A program made the position numbers and the translations under genes. Of a DNA stretch of 64,000 nucleotides, positions 1 to 38,420 are shown in pieces. The first letter of the stretch is position 1. Each line of letters begins with the position of its first letter. The notes under the pieces were generated by a model. That model made no database searches, was not told the origin of the DNA, and was given only the letters and a program-made list of their open reading frames with translations. The DNA comes from Doryteuthis pealeii (Eukaryota > Mollusca > Cephalopoda > Myopsida > Loliginidae): contig CM042157.1 in NCBI GenBank assembly GCA_023376005.1, positions 93,051,660 through 93,115,659 of the forward strand, in the 5' to 3' direction.

Positions 1-234
1 ACATTCAGAAATGTCAGGGAGATATATAATACGTATTCATCAGCTGCTATCTCCCCTGGTGTGTCGAGATGGGGGACACCCCCCGTTCCTTTTGGGGACC
101 TCTGCTAAAGTTGGTTTCTAGTGGGCATCTAACATCCTATCTCTTCCGTGTTCAGGGCTCATGTGTTCCCTTCGCTGTCCCAAGACTAACTGACTAAAAC
201 TTTTCGAATTTCCCAGAATCCCAATTCTCGCTAT

Positions 235-256
235 CAAATCTCGTCTGCGAGATTTG
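235..256. other. Perfect 9-bp hairpin
   Basis: CAAATCTCG, a four-base loop TCTG, then CGAGATTTG. It lies in the non-repetitive first 400 bases. Confidence 0.5.
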
Positions 257-321
257 TGTCTAAACCCCGCGTTATTTGAAAAAGTTCTTTGTTCTAAGAG
301 ACCACCCTCACGGTGTTTTTT

Positions 322-417
322 ATGACCAACTGGTCAACTCTCAAAGTTATTGAAAACCTAGACTTCTTGTCTCTAATCTGGGGAGTTATCACCCTCTTAA
401 TCTTCCTTGAGTTTTAA
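322..417 (+). other. Short open frame in a non-repetitive stretch (1-420)
   Basis: The first 410 bases are of more even composition than the rest and hold no simple repeat. A 31-codon frame starts MTNWSTLKVIENL and ends in a hydrophobic stretch (LIWGVITLLIFLEF). No splice context or homology is recognised. It may be part of an untranslated region or a repeat edge. Confidence 0.12.
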
Positions 418-459
418 TGGTTTTGTTGCCTATTGCCACCCACAAACAATATGCCTACT

Positions 460-600
460 TACACATACACATATATGTATACACACACATGTATGTATAC
501 ATGAACACATATGTATCTATCTATCTATCTATACATATATATATTCACACATTATCTACACTGGAACACACACACATATTTATACATATATGTGGTTTGA
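460..600. repeat. Mixed CA/TA/TATC microsatellite
   Basis: Interrupted (CA)n, (TATG)n and (TATC)n runs. The surrounding 600-860 stretch is AT-rich with nothing recognised. Confidence 0.8.
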
Positions 601-861
601 CTTACTACCTTTTTAATTCGATTTAACTAACTATTATTTAACTATATACTAAGTGTGCATTTATATGCACATACACATTCTTGCACCCACCATTGTATTA
701 TAACGAAGATACTTACGATACCTGCAATCTCTGTGTCTGGTACATTTCCATTGTATTGGACATGGTTTACAGACTGAAAGAAACAATAATAGCAAAAACA
801 ATTTTATACGTATATAAATTTTTTCGTTTAAATCCCCTCCCTCCAATCCGACGGTATATAT

Positions 862-1245
862 ATAGATAAAAGGGTATGAAAAGCACACAATGTTGTTAAA
901 ATGAATATATTTTTATATCATTTTCATTGCTAATATTGACAATATTTCGATTTATAAAAATTCATCATCAGAGCATAATGATAATTAGGTCCGTTTTTAG
1001 ATGTAAATGTTTTTAATCTGGACTCCTCGAAAGAGAAGCAGAAAATAATGTAAATTCAAACCGGAAACATTGTTTTTTCTAAAAAGCGTATAAGCCATGC
1101 GATCGCTGCATTCGCTGCGTGTTTACCTAATTATCATTATGCTCTGACGATGATTTTTTTATAAATCGAAATATTGTCAATATTAGCAATGAAAATGATA
1201 TAAAAATATAACAACATTGTGTGTTTTTCATACCATTTTATCTAT
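862..1245. mobile_element. Foldback element with about 115-bp terminal inverted repeats
   Basis: The left arm (starting TAGATAAAAGGGTATGAAAA) and the right arm (ending TTTTCATACCATTTTATCTA) are near-complementary through an inner ACCTAATTATCATTATGCTC match. About 140 bases lie between the arms. The (TA)n tract immediately right suggests insertion at a TA-rich target. No transposase is present, so it is a non-autonomous, MITE-like element. Confidence 0.65.
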
Positions 1246-1283
1246 ACATATATATATATATATATATATGTACTTAAAATACG

Positions 1284-1317
<34 letters not shown>

Positions 1318-1349
1318 TTAAACGTATATATACATATATATATATGTAC

Positions 1350-1398
<49 letters not shown>

Positions 1399-1697
1399 TT
1401 AAAATACGTATATATACATATATATATATATATATGTACTTAAAATACGTATATATATATATATATACTTAAAATACGTATATATACATATATATATATA
1501 TATGTACTTAAAATACGTATATATATATATATGTTCTTAAAATAAGTGCGTACTTAAAATAAAAACGAATAAACAAATAAACAAATAAAATAAACATACA
1601 CAAACACACACACACTGACACCCAAATAAATAACGCACACACATACACACTGACGCCCAAATACAAAACGATTAATCGACTCACATTTCCATACACA

Positions 1698-1782
<85 letters not shown>

Positions 1783-1790
1783 ACAACATA
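1246..1790. repeat. Long (TA)n then compound CA / GA microsatellite
   Basis: 1246-1545 is (TA)n broken by repeated ACTTAAAATACG spacers, itself a small tandem repeat. 1600-1690 is CA-rich and 1700-1780 is (TC)n followed by (AC)n. Open frames here are translated simple repeats. Confidence 0.9.
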
Positions 1791-1849
1791 AAAAATATTC
1801 GACTTCAAAACCGTTTATCTTATCTATTTCCGGAGACGCTGACTTTCCA

Positions 1850-2030
1850 TTCAAACTTTGTAAACAACCCGATAACAGCCATCTTATTATCCTGTGATAA
1901 ATTTTTTACTTTTCCTTATATCAACAAAAGACCCTGAAGAAGACCTACTAAACAGATTGAAACACTGCAGCGTTGGCTGAATAAATACCACTCTCTTTAT
2001 TTTAACCTGTGTTTTTTCAAAATTCTTCAC
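1850..2030 (+). mobile_element. Penelope-like element 3' remnant
   Basis: Carries the CTGAAGAAGACC...GATTGAAACACTGCAGC block also seen beyond the Penelope-like reading frame at 55.6 kb. The CTGAAGA (1934-1940) and GAAAC (1959-1963) pieces match the two conserved strands of a hammerhead ribozyme core, but the stem between them has decayed. Confidence 0.4.
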
Positions 2031-2072
2031 TATATTACATAACGTCGGATTCACTTTCATTTTTCTCTTCAC

Positions 2073-2073
2073 A

Positions 2074-2160
<87 letters not shown>
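2073..2160. repeat. (AC)n-(TA)n microsatellite
   Basis: About 30 bases of AC repeats followed by about 55 bases of TA repeats. 2160-2300 contains a short local duplication around TGGTTGAGATTTTAAAAACCAGT. Confidence 0.9.
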
Positions 2161-2162
<2 letters not shown>

Positions 2163-2302
2163 CAATGGTAATATTATGGGTTTACACTCATAACTTGAAG
2201 TTTCATGGTAATCCAATCATCAGATGAGCCCAATGGTTGAGATCTTAAAAACCAGTCGTGAAATGGTTGAGATTTTAAAAACCAGTATATATATATACAT
2301 AT

Positions 2303-2593
2303 ATGTATTTACCAACCCCTCCGCACGAGCAGGATGTGATACAAGGTCAATTTCTTAAGCGGAGTTCAACAGGTTTGAATTCAGAATTTTCCTTCTCCTA
2401 GACCGGTTGCCTAACCAAGGTTAAAGAGCCCAGTCTGCCCTACTATTTACCCATAGCTGGAGGGAGAGTAGGATTCATACCTTTCCCAAGGGTATTAGCG
2501 CTAAGTGAAAATGCAATTACCACGTCCAGGATTTGAACTCGGGGCGACGAGTCCATTTCCCATGACTTTAACCATTACACCACGCGCTTCACA
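2303..2593 (-). mobile_element. tRNA-headed SINE, family II
   Basis: On the minus strand the head reads GCGTGGTGTAATGGTTA (A-box-like), then GAGTTCAAATCCTGG (B-box-like), as in a tRNA. A tRNA-unrelated body follows (CTCCAGCTATGGGTAAATAG, then GGGCAGACTGGGCTCTTTAA). Related copies are at 10.5, 32.3, 39.1, 45.8 and 60.2 kb. A (GT)n tract at 2605-2660 abuts the head. Confidence 0.75.
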
Positions 2594-2594
2594 C

Positions 2595-2653
<59 letters not shown>

Positions 2654-2754
2654 CGTGCGTGCGTGTAGTTTTTATTGCTTCAATCCGACTGCTCAAAGTT
2701 CTTAATAGTCTTCGCAATCTTCGGTTATGAGAAGGAATTGTCCTCGTTAAATTC

Positions 2755-3090
2755 TTATGAGCAATATTTTAAATATAATATTATAATATTATTAGGATAT
2801 ATAATATAATTATATATAATTAGGATATATAATATAATTATATATAATATAATATATATAATATAATTATAATATATAATATATAATACTATATATAATA
2901 TAATATATAAATTTGAAATAAAAAATCTATATATATATATAATATTAATATATAAATATATATATAATATTAATATATAAATATTCTAAATAAAAAATAT
3001 ATATAATATAATATATATAATACTATATATAATACTATAATATATAATATAATTATAATATAATTATATATAATATATATATAATATTAC
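2755..3090. repeat. AT-only imperfect repeat, flanked by a short duplication
   Basis: Made almost entirely of ATATAATAT permutations. The unit CGGTTATGAGAAGGAATTGT with a downstream TCTTATGAGCAATATTTT occurs on both sides (2722 and 3099), so the AT block looks like an expansion inside a duplicated sequence. Confidence 0.7.
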
Positions 3091-3449
3091 ACATAAGTCG
3101 GTTATGAGAAGGAATTGTGTCCTCGTTAAATTCTTATGAGCAATATTTTCGATAGATCCATGAGCGTTACTCTATAGAAAAAAAAACGTTTCATAAGTAG
3201 TTGAACAAGCAAAAAATCTGATTTTCCTTTCTTTAAATGACTTATAAAATCGTTGTTAATGTATTATTTCTTTCTATGGAATTATACATGAACAAATTTT
3301 ACTTCGAGGAGTCAAACATTTTCGTGTCCTCGAATCTCTGTTTACGCCTCTTCAACGAACAAAATGGCTAATTTTAAATTCGGTCTCTCTAGTAAATATA
3401 AAACTTCGATTTTTTTTCTCTGAATTTATGAGATAGGGCTTGATAATTT

Positions 3450-3690
3450 GTATTATTTGTATTATTCGGACTGTTGTTCTCATCTTTATCAATATGGGAA
3501 CCTATAATTAAAAAGGTTAGATTAGATTAGATTTTTAAAAAAAGGTTCTCGAGTTTTAAGAGGTTCCCGTGTTCGAGAAGATTCCTGGGTACGACAAGAA
3601 ATACAGGAAGAAGGCCGGAGAGCACATCAGCCGAAATGTTGTGTAGATAACATAAAAGATGAGGACAATAGTCCGGATAATCCAAATAAT
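3450..3690 (-). repeat. Dispersed repeat copy, inverted relative to 30.3 kb
   Basis: Shares the ATTATTCGGACTGTTGT block, the AAGAAGGCCGGAG block and the CCGAAATGTTGTG block with 30345-30560. It resembles the tail of a Penelope-like element with a degraded CTGAAGA...GAAAC pair. Bases 3090-3450 and 3690-3930 show nothing recognisable apart from AT-rich sequence. Confidence 0.4.
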
Positions 3691-4089
3691 ACAAATGGAG
3701 ATTATCAAAATAAGGAGTAATGAAATAAATATCACCACAATTGTTGAATCCATTGCGATGTTGAAAAACACTGAAAAATAAGACAAAATATTCACATATT
3801 TTTATATTGAAGTTCCTGTCACGTCATTCACAAATATATTGCAATTAGTTTTTCAATTAACGTTAACTACGTGTAATTTTTTGTTCTTGATTCTCCGTTT
3901 CTTTTATAAATTACATAATTTTCAATACATTATTATATAAAGAAAGAAAGAAAGAAAGAAAGAAGGGGAAAGATAGAGAGAGGGGGTAAGTGCGGAAGCG
4001 CTAACGCTAATCTGTTGCAGTCGAACCTAATGAAACGATGAAAAGAAGGAAAGAAAAAAGAAAAGTGAAAGAGAGACAAATCAAGATTA

Positions 4090-4347
4090 TTATAAAAAAG
4101 TAAAGTAGACGGGCGGCCTAAAGTCGGTATCAGCCAGTCAGTGAGGGAGTCTATCCCCTTTTCAATAGCGCTAGACCAAGGAGATTGTTTTAGCATCTGA
4201 GGTGGAGCACCACACCTACCATTAGCTCCTTACTTTACCGCACATATCCCTGTGCTACTCATACGCTGAGTTGGCGAGGACCGGTATCGAACTAGGAACC
4301 TTGTGGTTTCTAGCCGAACGCTCTACCGACTGAGGTAACCCGGCCCC
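4090..4347 (-). mobile_element. tRNA-headed SINE, family I
   Basis: Minus-strand head GGGTTACCTCAGTCGGTAG then TAGTTCGATACCGGTCC gives tRNA-type A and B boxes. The body contains the CTCAGATGCTAAAACAATCTC and CTATTGAAAAGGGGATAGAC blocks. A nearly identical copy lies at 52500-52746, and plus-strand relatives at 25.1 and 27.6 kb. Confidence 0.75.
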
Positions 4348-4579
4348 TCAAGATTATTATACTTTTTACATATTGAACTATTTAGCAATAGCTCTTAAGT
4401 AAACATATGAAACGTTGTAATAATTAAATTATCCTGCTGTGGTATATCCACAGGTCCTGCTAGTCAAGATTATTATACTTTTTACATATTGAACTATTTA
4501 GCAATAGTTCTTAAGTAAACATATGAAACGTTGTAATAATTCAATTATCATGCTGTGGTATATCCACAGGTCCTGCTAG
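4348..4579. repeat. Two 116-bp tandem direct repeats
   Basis: Units 4348-4463 and 4464-4579 differ at a few bases. Each starts TCAAGATTATTATACTTTTT and ends CCACAGGTCCTGCTAG. A third diverged unit lies at 4953-5050 after a (GA)n tract. The array is immediately downstream of the EGF-vWA stop codon, so it may be in the 3' UTR or just beyond. Confidence 0.85.
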
Positions 4580-4695
4580 TAATATACTAAAATGCTTATA
4601 CTACTTATTTCTTAATTACCTGGCGAATCTTGTGATACAGAACCTTTTCCAAATCTTCTAAGGACTAAAAAGAAAAGATAAACAAATATACCAAC

Positions 4696-31881
<27,186 letters not shown>

Positions 31882-31920
31882 CGTGACAGCCAAAATATTG
31901 TCTGTTGGATAGAATTTCAA

Positions 31921-31929
31921 CTTTATATA
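31921..31929 (-). promoter_or_regulatory. TATA box of the EGF-vWA gene
   Basis: On the minus strand the motif TATATAAAG lies 40 bases upstream of the start codon. A start site about 30 bases downstream would leave a 5' UTR of only about 15-20 bases. No other promoter element was recognised. A TATA-containing promoter would fit a tissue-restricted secreted product, which is inference. Confidence 0.55.
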
Positions 31930-32271
31930 GTATTAGCTGCCTCGATACTGTGCTGACGTATTGTGTGTTACAAGGATTCAATGTAAGATATTGATTTTTG
32001 AAGTGATTGATGGTTAAAACAAATTATACAGTTTTCTTTTCGACTCTTTGTAATTGTATACGTTTGTTCAAATGTCAAAGGCTCGTGTCGGTCTATGAAA
32101 TGTCATGGAATATTTCGACTGCAACTTTAAGTTACGATGTTTATTGTTTCATTTTTTAATGAACTTTCTTTTAATTCTTGATATCAGAAACTTACGTTTT
32201 AGTCGCTCTGATATCGTTATCTTTAAAATTTATCATCTTCTTTCAGTAGGCACCTTTATAATTTGATACGA

Positions 32272-32976
32272 TGTAGGTGCGTGTTGTAATGGTTAGAGTC
32301 GTGGGAAATGGATTCGTCGACCCGATTTCAAATCCTGGAAAAGGCTGTTTGCATTTCACATTGTGCTAATAACCTTGGGAAAGGTATGAATCCACATATT
32401 CTCCCTCCAGCTATGTGTAAATAGAAGGGCAGACTGAGCCCTTTAACCTTGGATAGGTGATCAGTCTAGGAGAAGGAAAACTCTGAATTCAAACCTGTTT
32501 TGTTTGGTTGTTTATTAATTTTAACGACATATCAACCCATCTGGGGTTATGTCATGCCTAACGGTTAGGAAGTGATACATATCGTGGATTTATATTTATA
32601 CTTTTTAGTAATTGGTTTTAACAATGTGTTAGCATTATTGGGGATTATGTTGATCTGTTTCATGTCTATATTCTATGGTATAATTTTATTTTCCTCAAAA
32701 AAAGAGAGAATATCCTCCATGTTAACATTTTCAAACAGATCTTTCATATTGTTTGCTTTAAAATAACGTTTTCTGATGTGAGCAAAAAACCTGCATTCCA
32801 TGAATAAGTGTTTAACTGTCAAAGGTGTTTAACATGTTCCACATTGTGGTTGTTGTTCTTGTTTGAGTATATAAGAGTGCGTTAGTCTTGTATGACCAAT
32901 ACGTAATCGGGACCTGTTAAACTCCGCTTAAGAAATTGACCTTGTGTCGCATCCTGCTCGTGTGGAGGGTTTTGGT
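32272..32976 (+). mobile_element. SINE family II copy interrupted by another insertion
   Basis: Head GTGTTGTAATGGTTAGAGTC, B-box-like TTTCAAATCCTGG, body to about 32510; its tail (CTCCGCTTAAGAAATTGACC, CATCCTGCTCGTGTGGAGGG) resumes at about 32915. The insert between them (about 32510-32910) carries TATCAACCCATCTGGGGTTA, also seen near 24700, and looks like a separate repeat. Confidence 0.6.
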
Positions 32977-32979
32977 AAA

Positions 32980-33397
32980 TCTATTAATAATGTAGATTCA
33001 CTTCCGGTTTTTGTCTGTAACAAAAACTGCGTCACTGCTTACGTCACATTACCCAACATATAATCCAACGTCATAACATAGAATAAATATACTCAAAATG
33101 TGAGCATGCAATGTTAGACAATCCTCATTGTTTCAATAAATAGATGCCTGGCGTTATATATTTATATATAGATTGTTTTATTCTAATATAATATTTAAAG
33201 TTATCGGAACTGTTTCCATTTCAAATTGTCTTTCTTTCTTTCTTTCTTTCTTTTTTACTCTTTTAATAAATTTGACGACTTTACATACTTATGGTATACA
33301 CTCTATGACATTGAATTTTTAGCTCCCATCCCCTCAGGCAATATCTTTCAAAAAATTATTTTTACATCGCCCGGGGGGTGTCTTTTAATTTTGCTAG
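32980..33397 (+). mobile_element. Mini-Helitron, family B copy 2
   Basis: Starts TCTATTAATAATGTAGATTC after an A and ends TTTTGCTAG before a T, with GCCCGGGGGGTG just upstream. It is inserted at the end of the family II SINE. Confidence 0.65.
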
Positions 33398-33674
33398 TAT
33401 ATATGATTCGCTTTCATTTGTGAAATGTATCTTTTGAGTTTTCTTTCAGTGATCATCTGATTTTCATATCGTTAATCGTCTTCACGTAATATACTGACAT
33501 CGTATCTGATTCTAATGAACTGTATCATACAATTAATCAGAATAGGAGACTATGTCAGCATTTGTCAACCGGGACCCTAAGGATCTGCAAAAAGGTCCCT
33601 AAGGGTTTTATGTGAACAAGTGAGATAAGCTAATGCACTTTTTACTTTTTATTTAACTTCATATACATAATATT

Positions 33675-33697
33675 ACAACACACACACACACACACAC

Positions 33698-33745
<48 letters not shown>
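33675..33745. repeat. (CA)n-(TA)n microsatellite
   Basis: AC repeats then TA repeats. Confidence 0.95.
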
Positions 33746-33747
<2 letters not shown>

Positions 33748-33832
33748 TTGGTTATTGTAATAAAGAGAACATCCTATCTAAGCTATTATGTAATTAAAAA
33801 ATATAACAATCATTGGGACATTTTGCCTTGAT

Positions 33833-34190
33833 TTACGTCTCATGTCTTTTCAACATTTGTCTGTAAAGTATAAATAAATAATAAACTGATGTAGCAAATT
33901 ATCTGTTTTCATTCTGTTTACATTTATAGTCATAGGTAGATCAGATTAGTTACTTAGGTTCATTTTTTTTACGTTTGGGTTTAGAATATTTGTTTGTGTG
34001 AATGAAAACTCCCTGATGAATTATTATAAACGAACAGTATGAATTTTATTTAGAATTACCGAAACATTTGACAAACAAGTATTAATCTGTGCTTAAATTA
34101 GTTATTCAAAAATATATATTATGATATTTAATACGTGAACTACAATGGAAATTAAATGAGAAAGATATGGTGTATAATTTTGATTTTGAA
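33833..34190. repeat. Segmental duplication, copy 1
   Basis: GTCTTTTCAACATTTGTC through ATTTAATACGTGAACTACAA matches 34738-35460 apart from a Helitron in the second copy. The tyrosinase exon lies between the two. Confidence 0.75.
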
Positions 34191-34452
34191 CAGAGATTTA
34201 TGTAATTTATTTTAAGTGTTACACAAGGGTAAAAAGGTTGAGAAACTCTGATGTTAGTGTTAGGTTTAGGGTTAGGCTATTTTGGAAGTTTCCGTCATCT
34301 AATGCTATTTATTCGTAAAATTCGATTCTAATGATATTATCTCTTGCGCGCTATTCTGCATTTGTACTTTTTAAAAATGTTGAGAATTACTGATCTACAT
34401 TGATATTAAAGCAAACAGTCAGTTTTATTGTATTTTTCTATTATTTCTTCAG

Positions 34453-34600
34453 TTACCTGAATTCGAAGCAGAAGCTGGACATAATCGGATGACGAACATG
34501 GTCCCATTCTTTCCAGTGAAAAAGAATTATCTTTATTTTGCACATTCACATTCTCTTGGTTATGATTATGATACCTTAGTACAAGATGCTGACCCAGCAA
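34453..34600 (+). CDS. Tyrosinase exon (segment after the copper-B site), partial
   Basis: 148-nt exon between a TATTTCTTCAG acceptor and a strong GTAAGT donor, 49 codons plus one base. The translation starts LPEFEAEAGHNRMTNMVPF, then FPVKKNYLYF, then LGYDYDTLVQDADPA. From family knowledge, animal tyrosinases and their relatives carry the same order here: a PEA..GHN start, a MVPFxP block, LGYDY and a D-x-DP end, just after the second copper site and before the carboxyl tail. Tyrosinase oxidises phenols to quinones (melanin, ink, sclerotised structures). No copper-binding histidine exon was found in the window. The exon has no stop and good splice sites, so it may be functional, but an orphan exon copy cannot be excluded. 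It is transcribed opposite to the EGF-vWA gene. Confidence 0.75.
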
Positions 34601-34737
34601 GTAAGTGCTTTTTTCTTTTCTTTTCTTTTTTTTTGGGGGGGGGCTCTGTAAGCTAAAAACTACATCACCTCGTATCGGCGTTGCAGTCTCGGAAGACTAG
34701 ATAATTCTTGTGCTCCTGAAGTTACAGTTACTTTACC

Positions 34738-35460
34738 TTATGTCTTTTCAACATTTGTCAGTAAAGGATAAATAAATAATAAACTGATGTAGTATTTATC
34801 TGTTTTCATTCTGTTTACATTTATATTATAGGTACTAGCAAAATAAAAAAACACCCCCCGGGCGATGTAAAAATAGGGTTTTTAAACATATTGCCTGAGG
34901 AGTTGGAGTAAAAAATTCAATGTCAGCGAGTTTGTACCCTAAGTAAGTAAAATCATCAAATTCATTAAACGATTAAAAAAAATGAAACAATTTGAAATGT
35001 AAACTTTAAATATGTATTAAAATAAAACAAACTATATATAGATATATAATACCAGTCATGTATTTATTAAAACTTGTTTTAAAAAACAATGAGGACTATT
35101 TAATGCTACATGTTCAAATTTTGAGTGTATTTATTCTGTTATGACGATTTTGGATAATGTGACGTAAGCAGTGCCGTAATATTTGTTACAGACAAAAACC
35201 GGAAGCGAATCTCCATTATTAATAGATATGATATTGGTTTTTTATGTTTATTTTTTACGTTTGAGTTTAGAATTTTTTGTATAAATGAAAACTCCCTGAT
35301 AAAGTATTATAAACGAACAGTATGAATTTTATTTAGAATTACCGAAAACTTTGATAAAGAAGTATTAACTTTTCTTAAACAAGTTTTTCAAAAATATATA
35401 TTATGATATTTAATACGTGAACTACGATGGAAATGAAATGAGAAAGATATGGTATATAAT
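34738..35460. repeat. Segmental duplication, copy 2 (with a Helitron inside)
   Basis: Same order of sequence as 33833-34190, split by the family B Helitron at 34835-35226. Confidence 0.75.
34835..35226 (-). mobile_element. Mini-Helitron, family B copy 3
   Basis: Minus-strand start TCTATTAATAATGGAGATTC after an A; end TTTTGCTAG before a T. The matching site in the upstream duplicate lacks it, which supports the ends. Confidence 0.7.
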
Positions 35461-35879
35461 TGTGTTTTTGTGCAAGGGTTCCTTGAGACATGTTTGAGTG
35501 TTCCGAGTTACGAACTGTCACTCGGTCGATTTTTTGCTTTGTGTAGTCAGAAACAACTACCTTTCGACCTTCACCTTGTTGCATCGGAAATAACTCAGCT
35601 TGGCGTCAGCTCCGAGGCCGGAAGTCTTGACGTACGCACAAATAAGACATTCCGGTAGATTTCCAAAACATACGAGATGGAAGATAATGCTATTTACAAT
35701 ACCTGGTATTGCGAAGCAACACTCCAGGGAAAATTTCCTCTGAATTAAAACACCTTTGGCGGAGAATGTGATACCGATCTTCCATATAAACAGTAACTTT
35801 TTCGAGGATGAGCATTCCAATTTTTTTCTGATCGGCGTCTGCGAAGATGTTCCTGTTTGCTTGCTGAAGACTCCTGCTG

Positions 35880-36990
35880 CTGTGACCTGATTTCTTGGTT
35901 TGAAATTAGAAAAAGAAAGAAAGAGAAAAACGGGAGCTTAAAATCTTCCGATAAACTTGGGTCGGAGCAAGGTCAAAACAGATGGTAGCAATAAGGCTAT
36001 ACAAAGCGATTCGGAAATGTCCGTATCGAAAGTAAAATCTCAACTGGGTCAGAAGACCTCCCAGAAGCGAGGCTACTTAAATCGGCGGCGATCAAGACAG
36101 TCCTTTGATGTGACCAGACGAAGAGCGCAGAACAAGATAACCGGCAAGTCGGTTGACCATGATTATCTTGGGCCCTTGAAAAAAATATTTTTATTATTTT
36201 TCCTTTTTCCACTTAGAAAAAAGATAACTTCTTTGTTTTATAAATGACCGGAAAAGGAAAAACCGGAATTAAAGAAAATCAAATGTATTTAAAACCACTC
36301 AAGTAACCGGAAGAGATAGCACTTAGATTAGTGAGCGGAAGTGAATTCGATTGGCTGGTTAGAACTAAAGAGGGCGGTACCCTTGATAAAGTGGGAGGTC
36401 CAGAGAGAGTTACTAATATCTTCATGCCGGCCGGAAATAAAAAATGTTCCGGCTGAAATATTATTTAACTGGGACGTTCCTTACGAAACATCAGATGAAG
36501 ACGAGACGAAGCCAAGCGTGCTCAGAGATTAGCTGACGGGGCTAATAGAGAAGATTAACGCAAATACTGAGAGCCGACAAAAACTGACTTCAGCTAAGAC
36601 CATTGAAAAAACTTAGTCAACTTTACGAACTGTTTTGCACAATACCTTGCAGAAGACCAGAAGTTATTAATTTGAGGTCTATCACTCCCGCAGCTTTGAG
36701 TAAGTAATGATTTTGTATTTTGTTATTTGAATATAAATGTTGTTGAGTTTGAAGAAGAAAAAGAGTCGTTATTTTTTATGTGACCACTAGGCCGCCGTTA
36801 ACCTTGGAAATCAGTTTCTATAGCAGATTTCTAGTCGTTTGAGATCTAAACACAACGTGGGCATTCGGCTAGACTTTTGGCAAATATAGAGACCCTGCAA
36901 TCCATGGTTGATGCAGAAAATCCGATCTTGACGGCCAATTTCGGATATTCCGTGAGCCCTTTAGCTCGGTAGCGACCGAGGGGGTTATAC
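35880..36990 (+). repeat. Long dispersed repeat, copy 1 (inverted partner at 48.8-50.0 kb)
   Basis: Shared blocks include GTGAATTCGATTGGCTGGTT, ACTAGGCCGCCGTTAACC, GGGCATTCGGCTAGACTTT and AGCTCGGTAGCGACCGA. Fragmentary frames (NSIGWLEL, EILFNWDV) recur in both. It has the feel of an LTR element end, but no boundaries, primer site or enzyme were recognised. 36990-37350 is GC-rich with nothing identified. Confidence 0.55.
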
Positions 36991-37889
36991 TGCTGCTGCT
37001 TCGCGAAGACCTTGACTGCTGAGACCTTGTTCCTGCATCTCGCCTAACCTCGCCAGCAACGGTTCACTGCCTCTACTTCAGCACCAACTCTGCAACGGTC
37101 CCCTGCCTCCAGCTCAGCACAGCTCTGGTAGTCCCTGCTTATTTCCTTCGGACAATAACTACTACCATCAACCTTTACCAACCTTTCGCGGCCTAGTCAC
37201 CCGCTAATTGGTCTTTCCTATACCACACTGCGATATTGTCGGTTGGTCGTTCCTTTACCAACTACATCGTCAGCCGATTCCGTTACCAGCATCCTCAGTG
37301 TTGACGTGACCAAAGAGAATCCCGACGAAGGAAGAAACCAGCCAGACCATCATCTATAGAAAAATGTGCCGTTAATTATGTAGACAAATAAAGTTAAAGC
37401 TAACAGGTGACGAACAGAACAAGACTTATAAAACGAATTGCATTTATCAGACAACAAGCATGTAAACATACAATATACAAAATGTAGCATTCCCTTTGGT
37501 AATACATTTTCTGGATTGTATTGATGACACGAGACGACTGATGTTGAACGTAGAATATTTTTTATTACTTCCAAACCCGTGAAATACGAAATCAAAAATG
37601 GATATAAAACAATTACTAATTTACAAAAAGTGGTCTTTAACAAATGCCACAACTTCACTGGGAAATTTGGAAAGAAATATACCTGTGCGCCGTACCAGTA
37701 CCGAGAACTAACAAAGACTAAAGTTCTAAATTTTAGACGATATTGTCCACACAACTTTTTGCTGCATCAGGCCAGACGGAAGTTCCCTATTTTTTGCAAT
37801 AAAGGAAACCTGTTACCTTCCCATAAATCTATTTCAGGCCCTGTGGTCACTCGATTATCAGATCCTTAACAGGAGTTGTCCTTACACTG

Positions 37890-38420
37890 TCCAAATTTAG
37901 TGTATATTTTGAGGCGTAAAAAATAAATATAATCTAACTATTAGCGCACTCAAAGGCCGACAGCTACACCAAAACAAGATGTAAATTGTGATACAAAATG
38001 TATGTGTTTTCACAAATGTGCCGTTACAATTGAATTGGTATGTAGTGTGACAATGGGTATGTTTGGGTGCCAAGATAATCGCTTGGCGTGACTTATCTGT
38101 CTCAGGTAGGAAATGTCTTGCTAGCTTTGTTTGTTTGACGATACGCTCCGACGGCCCTCCGTGAGTTGTTTCAAAGGTCCCATCGTTCCTCAACGTCTTG
38201 CTGTTGGAAAAATCACACGTCGTCCTCGACGGAGTTCAGTTAGTGGAAGATTTAAAGGTTATCACCCCTCGAAATTTGGCGGCCAAACTGAGCCTCGTAA
38301 GTGTGCTCTGATTTGGTCCGCTGTGACAAAGGCCCTTAGCCATCGCTATTGAAGTTCTCTCATCAGGTGATGGCTTGGAAGAGACCCAATGGACTGTCGT
38401 TTGGCAATTATCAAAGGGAG
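37890..38420 (+). repeat. Dispersed repeat pair, copy 1 (direct partner at 43.5-43.9 kb)
   Basis: Shared blocks: CGTGACTTATCTG, ACTGAGCCTCGTAA, GACAAAGGCCCTTAGCCA and CTCATCAGGTGATGGCT. The upstream 37350-37890 stretch shows no recognisable gene. Element type unknown. Confidence 0.5.

Noticed and set aside
1508..2227. Long open frames across (TA)n, (CA)n and (GA)n tracts
   Set aside because: They are translated dinucleotide repeats (YIYIYI, THTHTH, RERERE); the same holds for other (TA)n frames in the window.
4090..4347. tRNA gene on the minus strand
   Set aside because: The A and B boxes belong to a SINE head: the stems do not close a full cloverleaf and the same body follows other copies.
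35449..35658. Plus-strand frame after a possible acceptor, in phase with the tyrosinase exon
   Set aside because: Phase fits, but the protein has no likeness to tyrosinase tails and the stretch lies at the edge of dispersed repeats.
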